A program made the translations under genes and the position numbers. The notes beneath the pieces are model-generated. The model saw nothing but the letters and a program-made list of their open reading frames with translations. It had not been told where the DNA came from and did no database searches. Below are positions 1-8,018 of a DNA stretch of 53,334 nucleotides, piece after piece. This DNA comes from an uncultured Christensenella sp. (lineage in GTDB: Bacteria > Bacillota > Clostridia > Christensenellales > Borkfalkiaceae), in NCBI GenBank assembly GCA_910577875.1, contig CAJTNY010000011.1:1-53334 (forward strand). Reading direction: 5' to 3'. Each line of letters opens with the position of its first letter. The stretch's first letter is position 1.

Positions 1-126
1 AGCAAAAGCAGAAGTAGGAATAGGAGTAATTATGCGGCGTTCACACTTTTTGTTAAGCTCTATTACGCCGAAAGTACTGATTTGGACACGAATCGGGAGG
101 ATAGGGAATTGCCGGATTTTAATTAA
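1..126 (+). CDS. C-terminal end of an unidentified protein, cut by the window edge
   Basis: Frame 1 is open from the first base to a TAA at 124-126, giving 41 residues that end in DTNREDRELPDFN. The tail is polar and charged with one short hydrophobic stretch (AAFTLFVKLYY). A perfect 17-bp hairpin overlaps the stop codon, as expected for the end of a transcription unit. I do not recognise the family, and with so little sequence an accidental open frame is possible. Confidence 0.3.
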   Translation, partial: SKSRSRNRSNYAAFTLFVKLYYAESTDLDTNREDRELPDFN

Positions 127-156
127 AAGACATAGCATTTGCTATGTCTTTTAATT
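121..156 (+). terminator. Intrinsic terminator, 17-bp perfect stem
   Basis: Arms 121-137 and 140-156 are exact reverse complements around a two-base centre, AT-rich at the base and ending in a T-run on either strand. It overlaps the stop codon of the truncated upstream frame. Confidence 0.75.
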
Positions 157-239
157 TAATGCAGATTATCCTCCTGAGTGAGATAAAGGTGCAATTCTTA
201 ATATAGTAAGTGTCAAATTAAAATCTTATTAATGAATAA

Positions 240-268
240 TTGATTTTTGATTTACGGTGTGATATACT
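240..268 (+). promoter_or_regulatory. Sigma-A promoter for the structured RNA
   Basis: TTGATT at 240-245 and TATACT at 263-268 are separated by 17 bp. The predicted start, about 275, is exactly the first base of the long imperfect palindrome that follows. Confidence 0.6.
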
Positions 269-274
269 AATTTT

Positions 275-482
275 GCCAAACAATTATTATACCCTAATCA
301 GGAGTATGGGGATTTTTTTATTTTAATAGATATTTCGTTCTTTATTTGCGTTTTGTATTTGATAAAAATGCAAATTCCTTTTGCGTAAATATTGGAACGA
401 AATCCATACTGCGTAATAATTGTTTGGCGACAGTTGGAGTTTGCGTTTTTTGTGCGTTGGCTTCGGCTGGCGCACTTTTTTA
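275..482 (+). ncRNA. Candidate structured RNA of about 205 nt with its own promoter and terminator
   Basis: The region folds as one long nested hairpin: 275-289 pairs perfectly with 414-428 (15 bp), 303-313 with 402-410 (two-base bulge), 332-340 with 395-403 and 345-354 with 364-373 (one G-T pair). The last two outer arms share two bases, so they compete slightly. Large asymmetric internal loops lie between the stems. A promoter at 240-268 starts it and a UUCG-loop terminator at 452-482 ends it. An 81-codon open frame runs through it but lacks a start site of its own and contains the terminator, so I do not call it a gene. A long rod with internal bubbles is the general shape of 6S RNA; a MITE-like palindrome or a regulatory leader for the genes at 499-1634 are alternatives. 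Confidence 0.5.
452..482 (+). terminator. Intrinsic terminator with UUCG tetraloop
   Basis: A 10-bp stem (452-461 with 466-475, three G-U pairs) closes a TTCG loop and runs into six Ts. It sits before the ribosome binding site of the next gene, so it may end the upstream RNA or act as an attenuator. Confidence 0.7.
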
Positions 483-498
483 TTTTAAGGAGAACCAA

Positions 499-591
499 AT
501 GAACGATAAAAAAATTAAATCCGACATTGTAAATTTACCTATGAAATCCACAAACGACAAGAAAAAAATAATAAATCGGAGGACATTATGA
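499..591 (+). CDS. 30-codon ORF coupled to the downstream lipoprotein gene
   Basis: An AAGGAG at 486-491 lies 7 bases before ATG 499. The predicted peptide has 30 residues, lysine-rich, with no hydrophobic segment. Its TGA overlaps the ATG of the lipoprotein gene (ATGA at 588-591), the usual sign of translational coupling. I see no runs of a single codon that would suggest classical attenuation. It could be a leader peptide or a small protein. The well-placed ribosome binding site is the main support. Confidence 0.45.
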   Translation: MNDKKIKSDIVNLPMKSTNDKKKIINRRTL

Positions 592-1634
592 AGAAAAATA
601 AGTGTCTTTGTATAACGTTATTTTTGATTTTGAGTATAAATATATTTTTTTGCGCTTGTTCATCTCAATCAAACAGCGATTCAAGCGAAGTAACAGCTAC
701 TGCACCGCAAATAATCAGTATTAATGATAAGAAAACGACCGGAACAATAATAGAAATATCCGTCGAAAAGACCAAAAATTCTTTGGAGCTTTTTAATTTA
801 GTCAGTGTCACGAGCGGCGCAGTTTGGAAAGTTTATGATACGGATAACAATTTAATTGCAAATAAAGTTGTTGATTTAGATAAAGGAAATAATACTTTTT
901 ATATTGAAGTATCCTTTCCTGACGGTAGTTATTCTACAACATATACTTTAAAAGTGTTTAAGTCGTATGATATTACTGTTACATACGTTTGGTGGTATAA
1001 CGGAATTAATGAGCATATTCTTAAAAAAGTTACCGTTGAGCAAGGCGAACTTTTTAAAGCGGATTATATTCCTGAAATAAAAGGATATGATTTCATAAGT
1101 TGGCATAGCCACAGTTTCGATGTCGAATTTAAAGAAGGCAGGTCTACGCAAGATTTTAAATTGGTGGCAAAAGTTTCTCCCAAACCTGCTAAATTGCATC
1201 TTATTATTGACGGTGAGGAATGGAAAACCATTGATACGGAATATGGGGAATGGGTTCAACTGCCTATACCCGAAAAGGAACATTATAATTTTGATAAATG
1301 GTATTACGATACTTCTTTTGGTAGCTCGGTTATGAATGATGAATACCGTTGTTATAATTGGGGAGATATTTACATATACGGAAAATTTGTACCCAAAACA
1401 TATACAATAACCTATGACTACGGTGAAATGCGGCATAATTACAAAGATTTTCAATATGTTAGGTACGGCGAAGATTTTGAAATTACCGAGCCGAACGTGA
1501 AATATGCGACAATGAACGGGATAAAATATTCGTTTTCAGGTTTTTCAATAAACGGCGAACCGTTTGAAAGCGGTAAATATTATTATGACGGTAATATAAC
1601 CGTTACGGCAAATTGGTCGCCGGCAGTTGATTAA
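588..1634 (+). CDS. Surface lipoprotein with cadherin-like and InlB B-type repeats
   Basis: The protein has 348 residues. A signal peptide with lipobox FFCAC puts the lipidated Cys at residue 24. Residues about 40-125 look like the cadherin-like beta-sandwich domain found in clostridial surface proteins, ending YTLKVFKSY. The rest contains degenerate Listeria-Bacteroides (InlB B, Flg_new) repeats, seen as GYDFISW, HYNFDKWYY and a final VTANWSP. Such proteins are exported, cell-surface, and often adhesive; the ligand is unknown. GGAGG at 578-582 supports the ATG. The composition is more AT-rich than the housekeeping genes downstream, which may indicate an accessory gene. Confidence 0.75.
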   Translation: MKKNKCLCITLFLILSINIFFCACSSQSNSDSSEVTATAPQIISINDKKTTGTIIEISVEKTKNSLELFNLVSVTSGAVWKVYDTDNNLIANKVVDLDKGNNTFYIEVSFPDGSYSTTYTLKVFKSYDITVTYVWWYNGINEHILKKVTVEQGELFKADYIPEIKGYDFISWHSHSFDVEFKEGRSTQDFKLVAKVSPKPAKLHLIIDGEEWKTIDTEYGEWVQLPIPEKEHYNFDKWYYDTSFGSSVMNDEYRCYNWGDIYIYGKFVPKTYTITYDYGEMRHNYKDFQYVRYGEDFEITEPNVKYATMNGIKYSFSGFSINGEPFESGKYYYDGNITVTANWSPAVD

Positions 1635-1709
1635 AGTTGTTAATATTAATATAATAAAAATGTGTTTTAGGTTAAAGATGAATACATTTTCTTATTTTTT
1701 TCAATAATA

Positions 1710-1737
1710 TTGACTTTTTTTTGCGGTATGCTATAAT
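1710..1737 (+). promoter_or_regulatory. Sigma-A promoter of the Bax1-I family gene
   Basis: TTGACT at 1710-1715 and TATAAT at 1732-1737 with a 16-bp spacer, about 28 bases before the ATG at 1766. Confidence 0.7.
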
Positions 1738-1765
1738 AAGAATAAAAAACATAAAGGAATAATAT

Positions 1766-2548
1766 ATGACTTTAAACGGAAATCCCAGTTTAAGACGGGT
1801 TGTTAAAGGAAGTAAAGACGGCAGGTACTCGACTGCCGACGAAAATACGGTTTCTATGAAGTCAATGGCTTGGAAATCGGTTTTGCTTTGCGTGGTAACC
1901 ATTATTTCGGCAGTTGCTAGCGCGATGTTGTTGTTTCATTTTATAGATACCGGAAACGAGGGAGCATTGACTACGCTTCTGGTTATACTCGGTTTTTCGG
2001 CAATTCCGCTTATAATTATATCTTTTGTTATTATGTTCGTGCCGAAAACAGCCGGCGTGTTGGGATTTGTATACTGTATTTTAGAAGGTCTTGTAATGGG
2101 TGTCGTATCGGCATTGTTTGATATTATAATACCCGGCGTTGCGCTTATGGCTTTTCTAGGTACCTGCTTGGTGTTTTTGGTTTCTTGGGCGGTATTCAGA
2201 CTTTTGGGGCAAAGGGTTTCGGGTAGCTTTGTAAAATTCGTACTCATTTCGTTTATAAGCCTTGTGCTCTTGGAAGGTTTGGGGTATTTATTGTCGTTGT
2301 TCGTACCTGTTTTTGAAGCGGTAATGAGCAATATTTGGATTCAGCTCGGTATAAGCGCCATAATGGTGCTTTGGGCGGCGTTTATGATTTTAGTCGATTT
2401 AAACAATATGAAACGTCTTGAAGAATACGGCGCGGATAAAAAGTACGAGTGGCTTGCGGCGTTCTCGATGGTTACAACGCTTATGTGGCTTTATCTGGAA
2501 ATACTCGAACTTTTGGTAAAAGTATTTATGATAGCAAAAAAAGATTAA
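1766..2548 (+). CDS. Bax inhibitor-1 (YccA/PF12811-like) family membrane protein
   Basis: The protein has 260 residues with a polar N-terminus of about 30 residues followed by seven likely membrane segments. The conserved C-terminal half is typical of the bacterial Bax1-I-like family: a segment with LVDLNNMKR, then GADKKYEWLAAFS before the last helix. Characterised relatives act as proton-sensitive Ca2+ leak channels or modulators of membrane proteases; the role here is unknown. AAAGGA precedes the ATG. It appears to be monocistronic, with its own promoter and a strong terminator. Confidence 0.85.
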   Translation: MTLNGNPSLRRVVKGSKDGRYSTADENTVSMKSMAWKSVLLCVVTIISAVASAMLLFHFIDTGNEGALTTLLVILGFSAIPLIIISFVIMFVPKTAGVLGFVYCILEGLVMGVVSALFDIIIPGVALMAFLGTCLVFLVSWAVFRLLGQRVSGSFVKFVLISFISLVLLEGLGYLLSLFVPVFEAVMSNIWIQLGISAIMVLWAAFMILVDLNNMKRLEEYGADKKYEWLAAFSMVTTLMWLYLEILELLVKVFMIAKKD

Positions 2549-2555
2549 AACTTAA

Positions 2556-2585
2556 AAAACGGGCGCAACAAATCGCGCCCGTTTT
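2556..2585 (+). terminator. Intrinsic terminator after the Bax1-I gene
   Basis: Arms 2556-2566 and 2575-2585 (AAAACGGGCGC and its complement) pair perfectly and end in TTTT. Confidence 0.9.
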
Positions 2586-2608
2586 AATTGTAAAATTTTC
2601 AACCTATA

Positions 2609-2637
2609 TTGACTGTTTGTTATATTTATGGTATAAT
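2609..2637 (+). promoter_or_regulatory. Sigma-A promoter of rubrerythrin
   Basis: TTGACT at 2609-2614, 17-bp spacer, TATAAT at 2632-2637. A consensus AAGGAG at 2653-2658 follows, 8 bases before the ATG. I see no clear PerR box. Confidence 0.8.
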
Positions 2638-2666
2638 TTGAACATCAATAAAAAGGAGTTATAAAT

Positions 2667-3203
2667 ATGAACAAATATTCTGGAACACAGACCGAAAAGA
2701 ATTTACAGACCGCTTTTGCAGGAGAGTCGCAGGCGAGAAATAAATATACTTATTTTGCTTCGGCTGCAAAAAAAGAGGGATATGAACAGATTTCTGCGAT
2801 TTTTGCGAAGACCGCCGACAATGAAAAAGAACACGCTAAAATGTGGCTTAAAGAATTGAACGGCATCGGTTCGACCGCGGAAAATCTTTCAGACGCCGCT
2901 AACGGCGAAAATCACGAATGGACGGATATGTACGAAGAATTTGCAAAAACCGCCGAAAAGGAAGGTTTTCCGGAACTCGCACGAAAATTTCGTTTGGTCG
3001 GAGAAATCGAAAAAAGCCACGAAGAACGTTACAGGGCTTTGCTAAAAAACGTCGAAACTGCTTCAGTATTCGAAAAAAGTGAGGTCAAAGTCTGGGAGTG
3101 CAGAAACTGCGGGCATATCATCGTAGGCAAAAATGCTCCCGAGGTTTGCCCTGTTTGTTCGCATCCGCAAAGCTATTTCGAAATACGCGAAGAAAATTAT
3201 TGA
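2667..3203 (+). CDS. rbr: Rubrerythrin
   Basis: The protein has 178 residues, the normal length. It is a cytoplasmic non-haem iron peroxidase that reduces hydrogen peroxide with electrons from NAD(P)H via rubredoxin-type partners, a hallmark of anaerobes. Residues 1-135 form the ferritin-like four-helix diiron domain with GESQAR, DNEKEHA and GEIEKSHEERY carrying the Glu/His ligands. A C-terminal rubredoxin-like domain has CxxC pairs at 145/148 and 161/164. It stands alone under its own strong promoter and ribosome binding site. Confidence 0.95.
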   Translation: MNKYSGTQTEKNLQTAFAGESQARNKYTYFASAAKKEGYEQISAIFAKTADNEKEHAKMWLKELNGIGSTAENLSDAANGENHEWTDMYEEFAKTAEKEGFPELARKFRLVGEIEKSHEERYRALLKNVETASVFEKSEVKVWECRNCGHIIVGKNAPEVCPVCSHPQSYFEIREENY

Positions 3204-3323
3204 AATACGGCGTCTGTGGTTAAGCGGAACTGTAAGGTTTAAAATACGGCCCAAAAATTTTATTTCAAATATGCGGGACAAAACACGCTTATAATTCGTT
3301 TTTGTAATAAATGGAGGGTTGTT

Positions 3324-4631
3324 ATGAATACTAAATTAAAAACAATTGCCATAATCGCCTGTACCGTTGTCTGTGCTTTAACTCTGCCTTCTTGCACTAA
3401 AAGTACTTTACTCGGCAAACCCCGCGATTTATCGGGAGGCTTTGTCCGTGAAGACAGGGACGAGCTGAGTTTCGAGGAATTCTTACTGACAGTCGATGAA
3501 TTTTCTTCGGCGTTCGTTTCGTCTGTTTATGCGGAGTACGAAAATTCAGAAAACTTCGTCGTATCTCCGATTTCCGCATATATGTCACTTGCGCTTGCTT
3601 CCGAGTGCGCGGGCGGCAGGACGCGCGCAGAATTATTGGACGCGCTCGGTGTTACACGCGAGCAAATGCTCTCGTATTTTCCGCGTTTATACGAAAATCT
3701 TAATATCGAATATAAAGACGGGCTGAAAGTAAAGCACACTCTAAAACTCGGCAATTCGGTTTGGGTAAACAAAGGAACAAGAGTAAAGCAACAGTGTATT
3801 GACGCTCTGTCCGATTATTATTTGAGTTATTCTTATTCCGCCGATTTCAAGAACGACAACAAAAACGCAAATAAATCTGTCCGCAGTTTCGTTAAAAAAC
3901 AGACAAAAGGTCTTATTGATAATAAATTCGAGCTGTCGGAACAAACGCTTTTTACGCTGATTAATACGCTTTATCTCAAAACTTTGTGGAATAATTACGG
4001 CGATGAACTGCCTTTATTAGACGAAAAGTATGAGTTTAAACAGTCGGACGGAACGACAAAAGACGTAAAGCTGTTACAGGGGTATTATTTAAGCGGGAGA
4101 GTTCAGTCGTTTGACAAATATTCGACTTTTTACACGGAACCGATAGGTGGATATAAAATCAAATTTATCGTTCCGAGCGAAGATTACGGTATCGGCGAAG
4201 TGTTTACCGAGCAAACCGTGTCAAACGTAAATTCGCTGACCGGTTACGGCGAGAAAGACGACGTAAATAAAATACATTATTATACGCGCTGTCTGTTCCC
4301 CGAATTCAAAGCGTCCTGTAACGGCGATATAAAAGAAGTTTTAAAAAATAAGTTCGGATTAAATTCGCTGTTCGATGAAGCTGCCTGCGATTTTACGGCG
4401 CTGACAGACGATAAAGCTTACTGCAATGAAATCGTACACGTTGCGGATTTAACCGTAAACAGAAGAGGCATAGAGGGAGCGGCAGTGACCTATATTCCGG
4501 GTGCCGGAGCGCCCGGGCCCGACGAATATACCGAAGTTTACGAAGATTTTACAGTGAATAAATCTTTCGGGTTTATAGTAACGAATTATCAGAACGTCGC
4601 GCTTTTTGCTGGTGTAATAAATAAAGTATAA
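3324..4631 (+). CDS. Serpin-family lipoprotein
   Basis: The protein has 435 residues. A signal peptide with lipobox LPSC predicts a lipoprotein outside the membrane. Residues 55-435 cover the serpin fold, including VVSPISAYMSLALASECAGG, NTLYLKTLW and a C-terminal SFGFIVTNYQNVALFAG. The hinge begins near residue 382 (GIEGAAVTY), close to the inhibitory consensus GTEAAAAT, so a loop able to insert and trap a protease is plausible. The reactive loop is several residues longer than in alpha-1-antitrypsin and rich in Gly, Ala and Pro, so P1 cannot be fixed. Gut clostridial serpins are known to inhibit host serine proteases; the target here is unknown. GGAGG lies before the ATG. Confidence 0.9.
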   Translation: MNTKLKTIAIIACTVVCALTLPSCTKSTLLGKPRDLSGGFVREDRDELSFEEFLLTVDEFSSAFVSSVYAEYENSENFVVSPISAYMSLALASECAGGRTRAELLDALGVTREQMLSYFPRLYENLNIEYKDGLKVKHTLKLGNSVWVNKGTRVKQQCIDALSDYYLSYSYSADFKNDNKNANKSVRSFVKKQTKGLIDNKFELSEQTLFTLINTLYLKTLWNNYGDELPLLDEKYEFKQSDGTTKDVKLLQGYYLSGRVQSFDKYSTFYTEPIGGYKIKFIVPSEDYGIGEVFTEQTVSNVNSLTGYGEKDDVNKIHYYTRCLFPEFKASCNGDIKEVLKNKFGLNSLFDEAACDFTALTDDKAYCNEIVHVADLTVNRRGIEGAAVTYIPGAGAPGPDEYTEVYEDFTVNKSFGFIVTNYQNVALFAGVINKV

Positions 4632-4667
4632 AACAAATAGCAACCGCTTGCGGTTGCTATTTGTTTT
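4630..4667 (+). terminator. Intrinsic terminator after the serpin gene
   Basis: A near-perfect palindrome of about 17 bp per arm centred at 4648-4649 ends in TTGTTTT. It also contains the likely -35 element of the next gene. Confidence 0.85.
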
Positions 4668-4682
4668 GATGCCTGATATAAT
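4654..4682 (+). promoter_or_regulatory. Promoter placing the start site at the ATG of the DUF89 gene
   Basis: TTGCTA at 4654-4659, 17-bp spacer, TATAAT at 4677-4682. Only 6 bases separate the -10 from ATG 4689 and no Shine-Dalgarno sequence is present, so the mRNA should be leaderless. The -35 lies inside the preceding terminator stem. Confidence 0.6.
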
Positions 4683-4688
4683 AACTTT

Positions 4689-5558
4689 ATGGAACTTGAT
4701 AAGGAATGCCGAAGCTGTCTTTTTAACAGCCAGATAAAAAAAGTCGAAAGGAAAAAACCTGATAAATCGAAACTCGAAAAATTTAAACGCGATGTGAGAG
4801 AACTGTGCGAAACGGCTCCCAGCGATTGTTGCGCACCTGTATTAATGCGGGAAATAGACAGGCTTCACCGCAGTATTTTCGGTTGCAGAATAGATTATTC
4901 GCGTGAAAAATCGCTTTTCAATAAACTTCTGTTAGATATGGAGCCTGAGATTTATTCTCGCGCAGCTAATTCTTCCGATCCGCTGGAAGAAGCTTTAAAG
5001 TTCGCCTCGGCGTCCAATTACATAGATTTTGCGAGACTGAGCGACTTAAACGAGAAAAGCATCGAAACGGTATTTGCCGCGGCTGAGCGGGCGAACATAA
5101 ACAAAATTACGCTCAAAAATTTTAAAAATAAACTCAAAAACGCAAAAACACTTTGCTATCTTCACGATAACTGCGGTGAAATAGTATTGGATAAAATTCT
5201 GATTAAGGTTATAAAAAAAATATATCCTAAAATCTCGGTAATTTCCGTGGTACGCGGAAAGCCGATTATAAACGACGCGACGCGTAAAGATGCGGAAGAG
5301 GTGAACCTTGGCGAAGTTTCCGAAATAGTCGACAACGGCAGCGGCGTAGCCGGTACCTATCTGAAAGAAGTGTCGGAGGAAGTTAAAAGACTTTTGAAAG
5401 AAAGTTCGGCGGTCATATCGAAAGGACTCGGAAATCTGGAGACCCTTTACGGTGAGGGTTTTGGAATATTTTACGCGTTCACGTGTAAATGCGAGCATAT
5501 AGCTAAAAGGTTCGGTTTATCAATGTGGAGTACGGCTTTTATAGAAGAGAGGAATTGA
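4689..5558 (+). CDS. DUF89 / ARMT1-like family protein
   Basis: The protein has 289 residues and belongs to the metal-dependent DUF89 fold, whose members include damage-control phosphatases acting on small phosphorylated metabolites. Visible features are an N-terminal C7xxC10 pair typical of the prokaryotic subgroup, the metal-site segments DNCGE and NDATRKD, and SKGLGNLETL near the end. The physiological substrate is not predictable. The ATG is set by family length and the adjacent -10 box; no ribosome binding site is seen. It appears monocistronic. Confidence 0.85.
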   Translation: MELDKECRSCLFNSQIKKVERKKPDKSKLEKFKRDVRELCETAPSDCCAPVLMREIDRLHRSIFGCRIDYSREKSLFNKLLLDMEPEIYSRAANSSDPLEEALKFASASNYIDFARLSDLNEKSIETVFAAAERANINKITLKNFKNKLKNAKTLCYLHDNCGEIVLDKILIKVIKKIYPKISVISVVRGKPIINDATRKDAEEVNLGEVSEIVDNGSGVAGTYLKEVSEEVKRLLKESSAVISKGLGNLETLYGEGFGIFYAFTCKCEHIAKRFGLSMWSTAFIEERN

Positions 5559-5599
5559 CGGTTTATCATATTTTTTCATTACATTTTCACTTTTACAGG

Positions 5600-5628
5600 T
5601 TGCCAAAAAACAGCATTAGTGTTATAAT
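5600..5628 (+). promoter_or_regulatory. Promoter of the lipoprotein gene, leaderless geometry
   Basis: TTGCCA at 5600-5605, 17-bp spacer, TATAAT at 5623-5628; the ATG follows after 7 bases and there is no Shine-Dalgarno sequence. Confidence 0.7.
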
Positions 5629-5635
5629 CATTGTT

Positions 5636-6781
5636 ATGAAAAAGTTTGTAAAGGTTTTGTCGGTTTTAATCGCACCGGTTATGCTTGTATGCGCCTTTCT
5701 TTCGGGCTGCAAAAAGGGTAAATCGGTAGAAGTCGATAACGGCGGCATCATGCAGGATATAGACGTCGCGCCGAAACAGACCGCCGCTTACGAACGGTAT
5801 TCGAGAGTGGCTGTCGAAGAATACAAAGCCGTGGCGCAAAGATATACAGATGCGGACGGAGAAGTGGATTTTGAAAACTCGGCCGTCGGCACGGCGGCTT
5901 GCAAAGCCGCCGCTAAGCTTTTTGCTTACGCCTGTTATAACGAACGGACGCTTGACAAATATGCTTATTTCAGTAATCAAGACGGTGAAACCGATTTGGG
6001 TTCGAACGGTTATGCGGAGGCAAAAAGACAGGAGTTTTATCTAAGGGTTAACGAAAGCGAAAATACCTGCGGATACCGTTACCATTACACGATAAAAAAA
6101 GTTATCGAATCGGGCGGTGTGATTTCGGGATTAAAATCTCTTTTCGAGAGCGCGAGAACAAGGATAACAGATAAAACCAATTTACTTTACAGGCTCGAAG
6201 GCGATAAAATAAGCGTTTCGGAAAAGGAACACAATACGCTCGGCGGAAATTTGCTCGAATGTAATTGGAAAACGGGCAGTGATTGGGGCAAACCCGATAT
6301 TGAAATGAAAAAGAGCAGTTTTATCGAGCCTGAAAATATTGAAGCGGATATTATCGAAAACGCCGGTAGGGACAACGTAACCATAAGAGGCAACGTAAAT
6401 ATACTTGCGGAGAACGCAATAAAAAAATCGATGATTACCGAAACGGACGACGGTACTTTACTTGTTGTTATGACGCTTGATACCGATGTGTTAAACAGCG
6501 ACGAAGCGTCTATGAAAATGCTCAGAAAAGGCAACGATTCGAATAATTGCGTATGGAAAAAAGGCGAGGATGCGGACGATACGGGGCTTACAATAGTCTA
6601 CGGGCTTTGGGGCAATGGGCTTTTCCGCTTTTATACGGTAAGCGAAACCTGGTCTGGTTCGATTAAAGGTTTCAGCGGTACGGTTGACTCAATGACGCAA
6701 TATTATTACAGTTATTCGGACAGAGACTGTGATATGACGGAATATCTCAATGTATTGGAAACGGCGAAGAAGAACCGTTAA
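5636..6781 (+). CDS. Lipoprotein of unknown function
   Basis: Starting at ATG 5636 gives 381 residues beginning with a clean signal peptide (MKKFVKVLSVLIAP) and lipobox LSGC. An upstream in-frame ATG at 5525 would place 37 residues before the signal and would require transcription through the promoter, so it is rejected. The mature part is acidic, probably beta-rich and contains no motif I recognise. It would be attached to the outer face of the membrane. A small gene follows after 18 bases, so the two may be co-transcribed. Confidence 0.8.
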   Translation: MKKFVKVLSVLIAPVMLVCAFLSGCKKGKSVEVDNGGIMQDIDVAPKQTAAYERYSRVAVEEYKAVAQRYTDADGEVDFENSAVGTAACKAAAKLFAYACYNERTLDKYAYFSNQDGETDLGSNGYAEAKRQEFYLRVNESENTCGYRYHYTIKKVIESGGVISGLKSLFESARTRITDKTNLLYRLEGDKISVSEKEHNTLGGNLLECNWKTGSDWGKPDIEMKKSSFIEPENIEADIIENAGRDNVTIRGNVNILAENAIKKSMITETDDGTLLVVMTLDTDVLNSDEASMKMLRKGNDSNNCVWKKGEDADDTGLTIVYGLWGNGLFRFYTVSETWSGSIKGFSGTVDSMTQYYYSYSDRDCDMTEYLNVLETAKKNR

Positions 6782-6799
6782 AAAAGAGGAAATATTGCT

Positions 6800-7006
6800 A
6801 TGAAAGCTACGGGCTGGGATTTAATGAAACTTGCGGAACGATTTGACGGCGAATTTTGTCCGTCTGATTTTTCGCCAGAAGAGTTGGACGAAATGCTTAA
6901 TCTGACAGGCGAAGCTTTAACGCCGGAACAAATCCGCGAAAAATATTTCGAATATTACGACGATATAAAAGATAGGGTTTTAGATAAGCACAAATGGAGC
7001 GACTGA
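6800..7006 (+). CDS. Small acidic cytoplasmic protein, unknown
   Basis: This 68-residue ORF is highly acidic and looks helical (SPEELDEMLNLTGEALTPEQ). It has an AGAGGA-type ribosome binding site and a strong terminator right after it. It lies 18 bases downstream of the lipoprotein gene and probably shares its transcript. No signal peptide or membrane segment is visible and I do not recognise the family. Confidence 0.7.
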   Translation: MKATGWDLMKLAERFDGEFCPSDFSPEELDEMLNLTGEALTPEQIREKYFEYYDDIKDRVLDKHKWSD

Positions 7007-7011
7007 AACGG

Positions 7012-7049
7012 AAAAATCCGCCCGCGCTTTATGCGCGGGCGGGAATTTT
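7012..7049 (+). terminator. GC-rich terminator between convergent genes
   Basis: CCGCCCGCGC at 7018-7027 pairs with 7033-7042 around a short loop, flanked by A and T runs on both sides, so it can serve both this unit and the convergent deoR-type gene. Confidence 0.85.
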
Positions 7050-7080
7050 GTAATTTTTCAGGTGTTTGAACTGATGCGGA

Positions 7081-7839
7081 TTACATTACGACGATATTGT
7101 GTTCCTCGAAAAGCTGTTTATATTCTTTGGGGAAATGTTCGTCTGTAATGAGAACGTCTATATCTTCTATATGCGCGAAAGTATAGGGATTGATTTTGCC
7201 TATTTTCGAGCTGTCGAGCATCATATAAACGTGTCTTGCTTTTTTAAATACGCTCTTCAATAAATCGCTCTCTATTTGACTGTTGCAGGAAAAGCCCTGT
7301 TCGGGAGTGAACGCGGTAGCCGAAACGATTGCGATTTCGAAATTCGTTCTGTCGAAATATTCTTTTGCCGCAGGCGAGGCGGTGGAAAGGTTTTCCCTCA
7401 TAAGCTGTCCGCCGACAACGGTTATATTAGGATTCTTTTTCTGTGCGAGTTCCATAGCGACCGCGATTCCGTTAGTGAAAACGTTACATTTGATATCGGG
7501 CATTTCCTTTGAAAGATACATTGCGGTTGTACCGCCGTCTAAGAAGATGCTAGAATTCTCGTCGATAAGTCCGGCGGCTTTCTGTGCTATGATAATTTTC
7601 GCGTCGGTATTGATAGTCGTTTTTTTCGTATATTCTTCGCCGGAAACTTTCTGAACTTCTTTTACGGACATTGCGCCGCCTCTGATGCGGATAATTCTTC
7701 CGTCCTCTTCGAGTTGGAATAAATCGCGTCTTAAAGTCATCTGCGAAACGTTCGGAAAAACTTCTTCGAGCTGTTCGAGCGTCATTTTGCCGCGTTTGTC
7801 GAGTATTTCTGCAATTTCTTCTATTCTTTCCCTTTTCAT
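7081..7839 (-). CDS. DeoR-family transcriptional regulator
   Basis: The protein has 252 residues, the family norm. Residues 5-57 form the winged helix-turn-helix (SQMTLRRDLFQLEEDGRIIRI). The C-terminal DeoRC domain binds phosphorylated sugars, with the FLDGGTTAMYL and VNIFTNG-like segments of the family and GKINPYTFAHIEDIDVLITD at the end. Members repress sugar or nucleoside catabolism and are relieved by a sugar phosphate. No sugar gene lies next to it, so its target is unknown. GGAG precedes the ATG. Confidence 0.9.
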   Translation of the reverse strand: MKRERIEEIAEILDKRGKMTLEQLEEVFPNVSQMTLRRDLFQLEEDGRIIRIRGGAMSVKEVQKVSGEEYTKKTTINTDAKIIIAQKAAGLIDENSSIFLDGGTTAMYLSKEMPDIKCNVFTNGIAVAMELAQKKNPNITVVGGQLMRENLSTASPAAKEYFDRTNFEIAIVSATAFTPEQGFSCNSQIESDLLKSVFKKARHVYMMLDSSKIGKINPYTFAHIEDIDVLITDEHFPKEYKQLFEEHNIVVM

Positions 7840-7887
7840 AGTCTACTCCGTGTGAATATTTAACAAATATGTTTTTCTTAATATTAT

Positions 7888-7915
7888 AGTATCACGATAT
7901 AACTTTGTAAGTCAA
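7888..7915 (-). promoter_or_regulatory. Promoter of the DeoR-family gene
   Basis: On the minus strand TTGACT (7910-7915) and GATACT (7888-7893) are separated by 16 bp, about 50 bases before the start codon. Confidence 0.45.
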
Positions 7916-8018
7916 GGGAATTAACAGATATTTTAACATAATCTCTTTAAAACTGTAAATTTTTAACATAAATAAAAATTAACGGCTCCGCAAGTTTTTT
8001 TCGGAAGTATTAAATCGC

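Noticed and set aside
346..498. N-terminal part of an 81-codon ORF
   Set aside because: Contains the UUCG terminator and the stems of the RNA candidate; only the part from ATG 499 has a ribosome binding site.
5525..5635. 37-codon extension of the lipoprotein gene
   Set aside because: Would bury the signal peptide and spans the promoter.
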